Source: AP-15 sp963796155
Lineage (GTDB): Bacteria > Pseudomonadota > Alphaproteobacteria > ATCC43930 > CGMCC-115725
Assembly: GCA_963796155.1 (NCBI GenBank)
Contig: CAWCKT010000009.1
Span: 1 to 64,000, forward strand
DNA: 64,000 nt
Direction: 5' to 3'
A program made the position numbers and the translations under genes. Below are positions 49,507 to 57,854 of the stretch, piece by piece (position 1 is the stretch's first letter; each line of letters starts with the position of its first letter). Below the pieces are notes generated by a model, which saw only the letters and a list, made by a program, of their open reading frames with translations, was not told where the DNA came from and did no database searches.

Positions 49507-50302
49507 ATGAGTGACGCCCGGGAAACCACGCGCAACTCGGAGTTCGTGAGGGCCATCAATTACGCGCAGAAGCTCCTCGACGCGGCGATAGATGTCGTCG
49601 GCGCCGCGGCCGAGCATGTCGAGCTAAATCAACATGATTGGGCGCGGGATCCCAAGGTTGTCGGGTTAACAATTCTGTGCCGCAGCATCTCCAATTTTCG
49701 CGCGGCGTTGCTCCTCGTCCAAGATGAGCACCAGAAGCTGGAGGCGAGGGTACTCGTGCGCCTTCTGTACGAAAACCACCTGTGGCTAGCTGCTCTACGG
49801 GAACGTGGGCCCGAGTTTGTGCAGGACATGCTCAAGGACGAAATTCCATCGGGAGGCGCTCAGCGAATTGACGCTGATGATAAACAGCACGCAAGGCGGC
49901 GATGCCACTGGACCTGACGCACTGAAGCTCCGGAATCTAATCAAGGATCTGGGCCCGCAATTCCCCCCGCCGAAAAAGCTAGATGCCAAGAAGACGGCCG
50001 CCGAAGGTGGGGTGATGGCCTATTTCGAGTATTTAAGGCTGTCGCTCGATGCCGTGCATTGCTCCATCACGGCGTTGGGGTATCACCTTTGGAGTGAGCG
50101 CATAAAAGGAAAGACCGAACACGTGCTGAGCGTCGTTCCCCGGACGGCGCCCGCCGATGTCCTGTCCACGGTCTTGCATTCGTGCCGGGCGCTGATAGCA
50201 ACAGCCCGCGACGCCGCTGAACTCATAGGCTTCACGACCGCGATCGCCACGCTGGCAGCGTTCGAAACGGAATTCGTAAGCAACGGCTGGCTAGAACGCT
50301 GA
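49507..50302 (+). CDS. DUF5677-like protein, with frameshift
   Basis: The first frame (MSDARETTRNSEFVRAINYA to FVQDMLKDE) and a second frame (FHREALSELTLMINSTQGG to SNGWLER) join into one helical protein of about 264 residues if one A is removed from the AAA at 49852-49854. ARVLVRLLYENHLWLAALRERG resembles the DUF5677 family found in scattered accessory loci. No catalytic motif is visible. The function is unknown; the family call is tentative. The single base in a homopolymer points to a sequence error rather than decay. Confidence 0.6.
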
Positions 50303-50377
50303 CGGCCGAGCCGATGGCCGCCCATCGCCACGCTCCGCCAAGCCCAATCAAACCGCACCGGGCTCGGAGAGGAAACG

Positions 50378-51205
50378 ATGCCGACGCTGCACATCGATGA
50401 TGCCATCGAGCACCTTGTGGAGTACCTCCGCGAGGAAATTACCAAGCCGCCGCCGACGTTGCCTATCGCTGACAACAAATATGGCTGCGATCTCTGGTTG
50501 CCGGTTGTCGTTGGCAACTTCTGGCACTCCCGGGACCCGACCTTCCCGAGGGAAACAACCCGACAACCGCAGGATCCTGCCTATTTCCGGCCGTTCTACG
50601 ATGCGGCCTGGGAACTTTGCCGGATTGGCGTTCTTCGGCCCGGGCAAAACGCCCCCATGGGAAGCCGGATGGCGCAGACCGATTTTCAGGGCGACGGCTT
50701 CAGTTTCACAGAATTCGGCCGAAGCTGGGTGCAAACCGCCGCCCAGCATCCGCCGAGCGACCCGAGCCGGTTTAGCGAGGTGCTGCAACCGTTCATCGGC
50801 CGGTTTGGAGAAGGCTTCGCACAACGCGCGGCAGAGGCGTCGCGCTGCTATCGAACGACGAATTACCTCGCCTGCTGTGTCATGGCCGGCGCTGCGGCCG
50901 AATCCATTTTGCTCGCGGTAGCGATTACGAAGGCGGTCGGCGACGAAGGGCGCGTTCTGGCCCAATATCGAGGCGCCCACGGTCGGAAAAAGATTACCAA
51001 TCTGATCACAGGGGGATTGCGGCAAGGGCTCGCCGAGCAATTTGTCATGGCCGGCGGCATCCTGAGTTTCTGGCGAGATGAGGCGGCACACGGCACGCGC
51101 ACAACCATAACCGAGGGCGAAGCGCAAGCCAGCCTAACTCAGCTCCTCCGATTTGCTCAATTGACGGCCGACAATTGGGACGTGCTTACGCATTCGACCG
51201 GCTGA
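50378..51205 (+). CDS. HEPN-like hypothetical protein
   Basis: A 275-residue protein. The N-terminal 140 residues are unassigned. The C-terminal half is helical: YRTTNYLACCVMAGAAAESI, then KKITNLITGGLRQGL, then SFWRDEAAHGTRTTI. The last contains R-D-E-A-A-H, an RX4H arrangement like that of HEPN RNases and DUF4145-type proteins, followed by a helix typical of that fold (EGEAQASLTQLLRFAQL). An RNase role in defence or stress is an inference from the motif alone. It lies 76 bases after the DUF5677-like gene on the same strand, so the two may form a unit. Confidence 0.55.
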   Translation: MPTLHIDDAIEHLVEYLREEITKPPPTLPIADNKYGCDLWLPVVVGNFWHSRDPTFPRETTRQPQDPAYFRPFYDAAWELCRIGVLRPGQNAPMGSRMAQTDFQGDGFSFTEFGRSWVQTAAQHPPSDPSRFSEVLQPFIGRFGEGFAQRAAEASRCYRTTNYLACCVMAGAAAESILLAVAITKAVGDEGRVLAQYRGAHGRKKITNLITGGLRQGLAEQFVMAGGILSFWRDEAAHGTRTTITEGEAQASLTQLLRFAQLTADNWDVLTHSTG

Positions 51206-51222
51206 CCGCGCATCAGCCTCAC

Positions 51223-51456
51223 TTACGCGTCGCGCGGCGCGAGCCCGCAGAGCCCCGCAATATCGGCGTCGAGCCCGTCGGGCCGGATCTCCGCCACCGT
51301 CACGCGCGCGGCGGCAAGCAGAAACCAATCGGCCATCATTTGCCGGACGAGCAGGCGCAGCCGGAAGGGTTCGGCGACATCATCGGCGTTCGTCGCCTGC
51401 TGCGTCATCGCCAGGCGGCAGTAGCGTCCCGCGCAACTGGCCAGCAGTGCAACCAT
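51223..51456 (-). CDS. Possible small protein, unknown
   Basis: A minus-strand frame from ATG 51456 encodes about 77 residues ending RVTVAEIRPDGLDADIAGLC and then GLAPRDA. Codon third positions look gene-like, but no ribosome site and no family are seen. It could be the C-terminal remnant of a larger gene. The stretch 51460-51658 around it holds nothing else recognisable. Confidence 0.25.
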   Translation of the reverse strand: MVALLASCAGRYCRLAMTQQATNADDVAEPFRLRLLVRQMMADWFLLAAARVTVAEIRPDGLDADIAGLCGLAPRDA

Positions 51457-51658
51457 CGAGCCGTCATGATGAACCCGCGCTGACCGCGCATGCCGACCCC
51501 GTTGCTGTTGCGGGCGCGCGCCGGCGCTGCGGCGAAAGCCCCTACCCGCGGCGCCGATCAGAGCAGGCGGCCGAGCATGTTCGGGTATCGCCCAGATCAT
51601 CATCCGCAAACGGGGCGCCCAGTGTCCCCTTCACGCGGCGATCCGCTTCGCCGATAGG

Positions 51659-52750
51659 CTACAAGACGCGTCGATACGTCTTGCCAGTAAGCACGCGCTT
51701 CACCTGATCCACGTTGCGGGCTCCGACAATCTCGAAGATGAGCTGCTCGTCTTTGCCCTCGGCAGCCAGCTTACGGATGGCCACTACCTGGGCAGGTGTC
51801 AGCACGTCGTCGCGCCCGGCGAGCACCTTCAGGTAGAACTCGTCATCGCGCCACAAGTGTGCCAGCAGCAGGTTTGGGACGCCGGCTCGGGCCCCCTTTT
51901 GCCGCACGTATTCGGAGATAGCGTTCTCGCGTTCTTCCAGCGAGATGTTGAGGCTCCCGATTAGGCGGTGCTCATGAAGAAGACGCAGCCCCTTAAACCC
52001 GCCCGGAATCATGTTGAGCGACGAGCCAGCGGCCATGTGGATATCAACCTGCTCTTCCTCCCAAGCCATGATGCCGTCGAAAGAATGGTTAAGCACGATG
52101 AGCTCCGAACAGAGCGTCACGCGACTGTTGCCTGCATAGGTGCGCCACGCTGCGTGAAAGCGTTTATTGCTGCCCGAGCGCATCTCTTGGAGGTGCTCCT
52201 CCATCCGTTCAAGCCAATTTCGAGAGGTGATGCCGATGTAAGCCCATTGCTCCAGAACGTGGACGCCTTCTTCGTCGAAGAAGGCGATGGAGTGAGCGTA
52301 CCCCTGATGACCCTGAGCCACATCACCCCAGCCCACCATGAGTGCCTGGAGCGGTACACTAACCGAACGCTTCACACGGTCCGTTTCCGTGACTAGTACG
52401 TGAAGAACAACCCGCTGTTGATCGGGAGGTCGTTCAAAGCCCAGATTTTGGAAATATGCTTTGAAGCTTATGTCAGTCTTTCTAGACCGGGCGTCGTATT
52501 CAAAGACGACATCAGCGTCGATGGGCAACATTTCCGAGGTCGATTTTTGTCGGCTAACCTTTGTGTTGTGTTCAAGCAGTCGCCGCGGGATCGTGCCGAC
52601 CTCGGGAGGGTAGTTTTTGTGTGCATCGCGAAGAAAGTAGTGCAGCTGAAAGTACAGTAGAGATACTGGAAGCGATCCGATGTTGCCGAACCGCAGATTA
52701 CCCAGAAGGTCATGGCACGAACGCGGGTCTAGGAAATGGTTCGGCACCAC
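51659..52750 (-). CDS. GIY-YIG-like nuclease domain protein
   Basis: A 363-residue protein. The middle region QWAYIGITSRNWLERMEEHL matches the core of GIY-YIG nucleases (YIG-T, then Arg and His), a Glu follows in AWEEEQVDIHMAAGSSLNMIP, and Asn-Pro-Gly residues close the domain (NMIPGGFKG). The N-terminal 150 residues are of unknown fold. The start is a GTG at 52750 with no clear ribosome site; a later start is possible. Base composition in the 5' half is clearly lower in GC than in the housekeeping genes, suggesting transfer. Nuclease activity is inferred; the target is unknown. Confidence 0.6.
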   Translation of the reverse strand: MVPNHFLDPRSCHDLLGNLRFGNIGSLPVSLLYFQLHYFLRDAHKNYPPEVGTIPRRLLEHNTKVSRQKSTSEMLPIDADVVFEYDARSRKTDISFKAYFQNLGFERPPDQQRVVLHVLVTETDRVKRSVSVPLQALMVGWGDVAQGHQGYAHSIAFFDEEGVHVLEQWAYIGITSRNWLERMEEHLQEMRSGSNKRFHAAWRTYAGNSRVTLCSELIVLNHSFDGIMAWEEEQVDIHMAAGSSLNMIPGGFKGLRLLHEHRLIGSLNISLEERENAISEYVRQKGARAGVPNLLLAHLWRDDEFYLKVLAGRDDVLTPAQVVAIRKLAAEGKDEQLIFEIVGARNVDQVKRVLTGKTYRRVL

Positions 52751-53220
52751 CGGAGTGCTAGGTTTTGATCACCGTTTCGTGCATCGCCCAGCAGCGTATC
52801 CATGAGATCCTAACGGTCCGTTTCGCGCGATCGAAAGACCGGGTCTTCCGGCGCGGCAGCGACGGCGCGCCGCGCACCAGCGCAAATGGGGTCTGTCAGC
52901 TCCACGAAAGTGTTGGCCGGCCGTTCACGGCGGCGAACTGACCGAGTCAAGCTGGCCGGGACGGGCGCCTTCCTGGAGGCACGGCCGTTCCGGGCCGGCT
53001 CTTACCGCGACCGCACACCGCTGATGCACGAGGTCCGCCGCGACAGCGTCGACCTGTGAAGCCGGAAGCCGCTCGCGCCAAGCACTCAGAGAAGCGCGCG
53101 CTATCGCCGGTGTCGAGCTCGCCGAAGCCGCCGGCCGGGCAGCCTTACCTTGCCGCGTTTCACGAATCGGGGAGCAGAGCCTCCGCACCCGGGCAAATAG
53201 GGGGCGGCAGCATTTACTGA

Positions 53221-53249
53221 TTGACAGGTTAGCATTTAAATGCTAGTTT
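53221..53249 (+). promoter_or_regulatory. Promoter with embedded 16-bp palindromic operator
   Basis: TTGACA (53221-53226) and TAGTTT (53244-53249) are 17 bases apart. The perfect palindrome TAGCATTTAAATGCTA (53230-53245) lies between them, where a bound regulator would block RNA polymerase. Its shape suits a dimeric MarR- or TetR-type protein. No intact gene follows it on the plus strand. Confidence 0.5.
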
Positions 53250-53783
53250 AGCAATGACTGATGTAACATCAACGATCGCTTTGTGGACACTCGCCTCGGT
53301 GCGCCGCCATGCACCCTCCGATCTTTGCACTCTCGGACGGGGTGCCCGGCATGGTCTGTGCGATCCTCGAAGCTTTTCGTTAGCCCGGCTTCCCGGCGTG
53401 CTCGCCGATCGGGGATTCGCGACTATCGCTTCAAGGCTCAGGATTACAACTCTCCGGCGAGATCTCGCTGCTGATTTGCTGCAGGAGCAACATCGTGAAA
53501 TATTTGATTCAAGCCCAGGTTGCGCCCAAGAAACGAGCTGTCATGCCGCTGTTTCTTTCGGTCGGCATGCCGCCGGCGATCGAGGATTCCTGCGGCGAAG
53601 GGGCGGTTCGTCGCTGATAATTTCCTGTAAAAACAGCAGAAACAGCGAAGGCCCGTTTGAGAAGGGCCGGTCAAGGAGATATCCGGTGGATCCCGGCAGG
53701 GCGGTCTGGGAAGGAGAGCCGACCTGCTTTTCTCCTGCAGAAACAGGAGGGACGGTGGTCGCGGAGCGAGATCGAGACAGCGA

Positions 53784-53808
53784 AATGTGGCACTCCGAGT
53801 GCCACATT
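53784..53808. terminator. Strong hairpin downstream of the SDR operon
   Basis: AATGTGGCACT, a three-base loop, then AGTGCCACATT: an 11-bp perfect stem 19 bases after the last stop of the five-gene minus-strand operon. Only a short T-run follows on that strand, so it is a weakly supported intrinsic terminator; an RNA-stabilising role is equally possible. Confidence 0.45.
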
Positions 53809-53827
53809 GCCGACCCCGAGGGACGCG

Positions 53828-54577
53828 TCAGTAGTACGCCGTGCCGCCGTTGACGTGGATCGTCTGGCCGGTGATGAAGCCGCCGTCGTCGCTGACCAGA
53901 AACAGACAGGTCGCGGCGATTTCGTCGACATGCCCTTGACGGCCGAGCGGGATGCCGGCGGCATTCGGCGGCCGCCCATGATACCACTCGGGGTTGGCTC
54001 GTGCAGTGTCGATGCTGCCGGGAGAAACAACGTTGACACGGATGTCGTGACCGGCGAACTCGGACGCGAGGCTCCGAGCCAGTCCGACGAGACCCATCTT
54101 GGCCGCCGAGATGTGGGCGCGTCCGCTGCCGCCGGCATAGGCGCCGTCGCCGCAAAAAAACAGGATGCGCCCATAACGGTTCTCGACCATCGACGGAATG
54201 ACCGCTCGTGTGAGATAGATCGCCCCGTCGAGAACGATCCCCCTGACGGTTTCCCAATCCTCTTGGGTCAGCTCGGTAAAGGGCTTGTGCGGGCGGATCG
54301 CGGCGTTGTTGATCAGGATGTCGACGCGGCCGAACTCGGACAACGCCCGCGCCGCCAGCGCTTCGACCTGATCTTTCTTTCCGACATCGGCGATGACCGC
54401 CAGCGCCTTGACGCCGTGCTCCTTGGCTTCACGCACGACCTCCTCAGCCTCGGCCTGGTTGGTGCGCGCGTTGACGACGACATGAGCGCCCTCCCCGGCC
54501 AGCTTCAATACCGTGGCGCGGCCGATATTGCGGCCCGAGCCAGTTACCAGGGCGACTTTCCCGTCGAGCTTACCCAT
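53828..54577 (-). CDS. SDR-family oxidoreductase lacking the catalytic Tyr
   Basis: A 249-residue short-chain dehydrogenase/reductase. The NAD(P) motif VTGSGRNIGRA, NNAAIR and the C-terminal GGFITGQTIHVNGGTAYY are clear. The active site is not: where YxxxK and the upstream Ser are expected, the sequence reads ILFFCGDGAYAGGSGRAHISAAK, with Ile four residues before the Lys (His at five) and no Ser at the usual place. The protein may be inactive, or a variant with different chemistry. GGAGGT precedes the ATG. It is the last gene of a minus-strand operon. Confidence 0.88.
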   Translation of the reverse strand: MGKLDGKVALVTGSGRNIGRATVLKLAGEGAHVVVNARTNQAEAEEVVREAKEHGVKALAVIADVGKKDQVEALAARALSEFGRVDILINNAAIRPHKPFTELTQEDWETVRGIVLDGAIYLTRAVIPSMVENRYGRILFFCGDGAYAGGSGRAHISAAKMGLVGLARSLASEFAGHDIRVNVVSPGSIDTARANPEWYHGRPPNAAGIPLGRQGHVDEIAATCLFLVSDDGGFITGQTIHVNGGTAYY

Positions 54578-54637
54578 GAGCGAACCTCCATGACGATGTT
54601 CGAGATTAGCAGGAATTCCGCACGCGACAGGGATCGG

Positions 54638-55117
54638 CTATGCCGGCATCGCGATCCGGCGCCCGGCCCAGCGGGGTCGCGGGAGGCGGGAATGCGCCGC
54701 CGCCGCGGCAGCGACGCTCGCGCGAGCCGCCGGCAGCCACGCAACGACGCGGCGGAGGGCGAGGTCGATGTGCACGTACATCAGCTCCTGCGTCGCGGCG
54801 CGCTCGCCGCTCGACAGGCTGAACATCTCGTGCGCCAGATGAAGGCGCTTGCTGTCGGCCCCGAGGATCTGCGTCGCGACGCGCACCCTTTCGCCGACCA
54901 GCAGCTCGCGCTCATAGAGATTGTGCGTCTCCACCACAAACGTGCCGTGGTTGGTGGCGTCTTTGTAGGAGAGACCGATGCCGATCGCATCGAAGAGCGC
55001 GTCGGTCGCGCAGTCGAACAGCACGATGTAGTAGGCGAGGTTCATGTGGCCGTTGGCGTCGATCCATGCCGGCAATACCTCGCCGCGGTAGCGGTCGAAC
55101 GGGGTCGGAAAGCTCAT
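54638..55117 (-). CDS. Thioesterase family protein (hotdog fold)
   Basis: A 159-residue hotdog-fold acyl-CoA thioesterase-like protein. WIDANGHMNLAYYIVLFDCA contains the conserved Asp/Asn-Gly-His-Met-Asn segment of the 4HBT family, and THNLYERELLVGERVRVATQ is the central strand region. Its ATG overlaps the stop of the methyltransferase gene. The substrate is not predictable; the family includes thioesterases found next to carnitine and aromatic degradation genes. A basic Ala/Arg-rich tail closes the protein. Confidence 0.82.
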   Translation of the reverse strand: MSFPTPFDRYRGEVLPAWIDANGHMNLAYYIVLFDCATDALFDAIGIGLSYKDATNHGTFVVETHNLYERELLVGERVRVATQILGADSKRLHLAHEMFSLSSGERAATQELMYVHIDLALRRVVAWLPAARASVAAAAAAHSRLPRPRWAGRRIAMPA

Positions 55118-55897
55118 CAGGCAGGGCGCGTCGCGGCGAGGATCGCCACCGGGTAGGCATACCAGATCTTATCGGCTTCGATACGCACTGGGACGCCGAG
55201 CCGATCATCCCCGGCAGACGCTTTGAACATCTCGATGATCTTGAGATCATCCCCCGGGTTCGGAAACGAGCGGGCGAGCAGGCCCCCCACATCGCCGCGC
55301 AGCTCGTAGAACGTTGCCTCGGGCTCGGGAAGGCCGACCGCACCGAAGAGGCCCCTCAGCTCCGTCAAGGTCAGGGCGCGCGAATGCGAGGGATCGCGCA
55401 ATTTCTCCAGCCGGTTGAACGCCGCTGCCTTTGCCGGATCCTCCGACGCATAATCGTCAACCACGACGATGCGGCCTTCGGGAGCGCATACGCGGACCAT
55501 CTCTCGCAGCACCGCCGCGGGATCGAGAAAGTGGTGAACTGAAAAGCGGGTGGTGACGATCGTGAAGCTGGCATCATCGTAGGGCAACGAATACACGTCG
55601 CCGCGACGCCAGGCGACGTTCGCCAAACCCTTGTCAGCGGCCAGCTTGCGCCGCCCGCTCCAGCATTGCCGGGGTCATGTCGATCCCGGTCGCCTCCCGA
55701 ACATGCGGGGCAAAGGCGCAGACGACGAGGCCCGGGCCGCAGGCGACGTCGAGAAGGCGGTCGTCCGGGACGGGCCGAGTGGCCTCGACGACAAGCCTCA
55801 GCGCGTCCTCGTCGGTGATCGCGGGGGCGGTGCTGAAGACCGTCGCCTGGCGTGTGAACTGGTCGAGGATCAGCTCCTGGTGGTTGGTGTCCGTCAT
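55117..55897 (-). CDS. Class I SAM-dependent methyltransferase, with frameshift
   Basis: The N-terminal part (MTDTNHQELILDQFTRQATV, then LLDVACGPGLVVCAFAPHV with the SAM motif and ATGIDMTPAMLERAA) is in one frame; from KLAADKGLANVAWRRGDVYS on it is in another. One extra base near 55638 explains it. Joined, the protein has about 259 residues with DVYSLPYDDASFTIVTTRFS as motif II and VHHFLDP. It resembles UbiE/MenG-type small-molecule methyltransferases. It lies between the MDR reductase and the thioesterase, overlapping the latter by three bases. Substrate unknown. Confidence 0.82.
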
Positions 55898-55899
55898 TG

Positions 55900-56889
55900 T
55901 CAGAGCGGCCCGTTCGGCAGCACCAGCACCTTGCCGTTTCGGCCGCCCTGTTGGGCACGGACCAGCGCCGGCTTGATGTCCTCGATCGGGTAATAGGAAT
56001 CGATCGGCGCCCTCAGCACGCCGTCGCGGATCTTGGCCGCGAGATCGGCATAGATCTCCCGCACCTGAGCCGGGTTGCGCTTGGCGAGGCCGCGGCCGAG
56101 ATTGAACCCGGTCAGGCTGACGCCGCGCATGTTGAGGGCGGCTCGCCCGATCGCCGGGTCCTCGCCCGACATCGAACCGTAGCTCACCACCACGCCGCCG
56201 TCGGCCACACAGTCGGCGATGCGCCTGCACGCCTCGCCGGAGACCGCGTCGACGCCGAGCCTGATCGACGCGCCGCCAGTGGCGGCCCGTGCACGCTCGG
56301 CCAGATCGGGCCCGTCCTTCAATACGACGTCGGCGCCCAGCGCGCCCAATTCCGCGGCCACGTCGTCACGGCGCACGACATTGACCGTGCGTACGCCGCG
56401 CGCTTTCGCCAGCACGATCAGATGGCGCCCGACCGCGGAATTGGCGACGTCCTGGATCACCCAATCGCCCGGGGCGAGGGCGACATGGTCCTCCAGCAGC
56501 AAGAGTGCCGTCGCCGGATTGATGCGCAGCATCGCCGCCTGCGCCAGATCGAGGCCGGACGGGACCGGGATCGCGTCTTCGGCACGGACGCGGCGGCGCT
56601 GCACCCAGTTTTCGCGCTGCATGTTGACGACGAGATCGCCGGGCCGCACCTGGGTGACCCCGGCCCCCACGGCCGACACGCGGCCGACGCATTCCGCGCC
56701 GGGGGTCGCCGGCAGCGGGGGCCGCAAGCGATAGCTGCCGCGGCAGAACGAGACGTCGGCCGGGTTGATCGGAAAGGCGAGCACGTCGAAGACGACCTCG
56801 CCCGGAGCGGGGGCCCCGACATCGGGCACCTCGACGCAACTTGCCACAGTCTCCGGCGCGCCATAGGCCGAGAGATCGATCCTCTTCAT
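55900..56889 (-). CDS. MDR-family quinone/enoyl reductase
   Basis: A 329-residue medium-chain dehydrogenase/reductase without zinc ligands. Features are INPADVSFCRGSYRLRPPLP, GAECVGRV and the Rossmann segment VIQDVANSAVGRHLIVLAKA. It is closest to the 2-enoyl thioester reductase (MECR) and quinone oxidoreductase branch. ATG 56889 is chosen because GGAGG lies 9 bases upstream; an ATG at 56904 would overlap the preceding gene. The likely substrate is an enoyl-CoA or similar in the operon's pathway, by inference. Confidence 0.85.
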   Translation of the reverse strand: MKRIDLSAYGAPETVASCVEVPDVGAPAPGEVVFDVLAFPINPADVSFCRGSYRLRPPLPATPGAECVGRVSAVGAGVTQVRPGDLVVNMQRENWVQRRRVRAEDAIPVPSGLDLAQAAMLRINPATALLLLEDHVALAPGDWVIQDVANSAVGRHLIVLAKARGVRTVNVVRRDDVAAELGALGADVVLKDGPDLAERARAATGGASIRLGVDAVSGEACRRIADCVADGGVVVSYGSMSGEDPAIGRAALNMRGVSLTGFNLGRGLAKRNPAQVREIYADLAAKIRDGVLRAPIDSYYPIEDIKPALVRAQQGGRNGKVLVLPNGPL

Positions 56890-56890
56890 T

Positions 56891-57715
56891 TCACCATCCT
56901 CCATCAATGCCGATCGCCTGACCAGTGACGAAAGCCGCCTCGTCCGAGGCGAGGAAGGCGATCATCGCGGCGACCTCGTCGGGGCTGCCAAAGCGGCCGA
57001 CCGGGATCGCCTTGGCGCGCTCCCGGAACCCGACTTCGAGATCGTCGCCGTATTCGCGCCGGTTGGTGCTGATCGCCCGCGAGGTGCGGATGGGACCGGG
57101 GCAGACGGCGTTGACGGTGATCCCGAACGGCGCCAGGTCGAAGGCCAGCGATTTGGTGAACCCGACGATCGCGGCCTTTGAGGCGGCGTAAGCCGCGCGA
57201 TGGCGGCCGGGCCTGAAGGCGGCCTTCGAGGAAACGCTGATGATGCGGCCCCAGCGGGCCTGGCGCATCGCCGGGACCGCCGCTCGCGACATCAGAAAGG
57301 CGCCGCGGGCGTTGACACCCATGGTCTTGTCCCAGGCCTCGACCGGCACATCCTCGATCTCGTTACGATCGGCCCCCTGCGGCGCCCCGGCATTGTTGAT
57401 CAGGATGTCGAGCCGCCCATAGCGCCTCAGCACCTCCTCGACCATCCGCCCGGCATCGGCTTCGACGCTGACGTCGCCGAGGGTCGAAGAAGCTGTCCTG
57501 CCGCTCTTGACGAGCTCCTCGACCAGGCTGTCGACCCCGCCCCAGGAGCTGTCGAGATCGCCCGCGACATTGTGCTCGTTGGCAACCCCCGTCGGCACGA
57601 CATCGGAGACGACGACGGTGACCCCGGCTGCCGCGAGCGCCCGCGCGGTCGAGTTGCCGATGCCGATCGGCTTGCCGCACCCGGTAATCAGCGCAACACG
57701 AGCGGAACTCGGCAT
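56891..57715 (-). CDS. SDR-family NAD(P)-dependent oxidoreductase
   Basis: A 274-residue classical SDR with all key residues: ITGCGKPIGIG as the cofactor loop, NNAGAP, the catalytic Ser in IISVSSKAAF, and YAASK. The C-terminus GFTKSLAFDLAPFGITVNAVCPGP and FVTGQAIGIDGGW is typical. ATG 57715 is preferred over 57739 (GAGGATCC upstream). It is the first gene of the operon; the divergent S10 peptidase starts 139 bases away. Confidence 0.9.
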   Translation of the reverse strand: MPSSARVALITGCGKPIGIGNSTARALAAAGVTVVVSDVVPTGVANEHNVAGDLDSSWGGVDSLVEELVKSGRTASSTLGDVSVEADAGRMVEEVLRRYGRLDILINNAGAPQGADRNEIEDVPVEAWDKTMGVNARGAFLMSRAAVPAMRQARWGRIISVSSKAAFRPGRHRAAYAASKAAIVGFTKSLAFDLAPFGITVNAVCPGPIRTSRAISTNRREYGDDLEVGFRERAKAIPVGRFGSPDEVAAMIAFLASDEAAFVTGQAIGIDGGW

Positions 57716-57854
57716 CGGATCCTCGCTTGGCAAACGCATCGCAATACGAGAAGAGGGTACGATTGCGGCACCTGCTCACACAATCGACAAGATTCACCCG
57801 GACTTGTCTCGCCGCTGAGCCGGCCGCCAGGCCGGCGCTGTCTCGAGGCGTTCA

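Larger units (their letters stand above)
52751..53827. other. Region of gene debris with regulatory elements
   Basis: Just over 1 kb with no complete gene. Short protein-like stretches appear (for example FLEARPFRAGSYRDRTPLMH read on plus near 52965-53030) but they are cut at both ends and I recognise no family. It holds an orphan promoter with a palindromic operator (53221) and a strong hairpin (53784). Confidence 0.5.

Noticed and set aside
49102..53827. Integrase and attachment-site repeat for the tRNA-His island
   Set aside because: No integrase gene and no second copy of the tRNA 3' end are present in the window; the island borders are therefore unproven.
53254..53853. 199-residue plus-strand open frame after the palindromic promoter
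   Set aside because: Its composition is random (Arg/Ser/Cys mix), it runs through hairpins and overlaps the end of the SDR gene.
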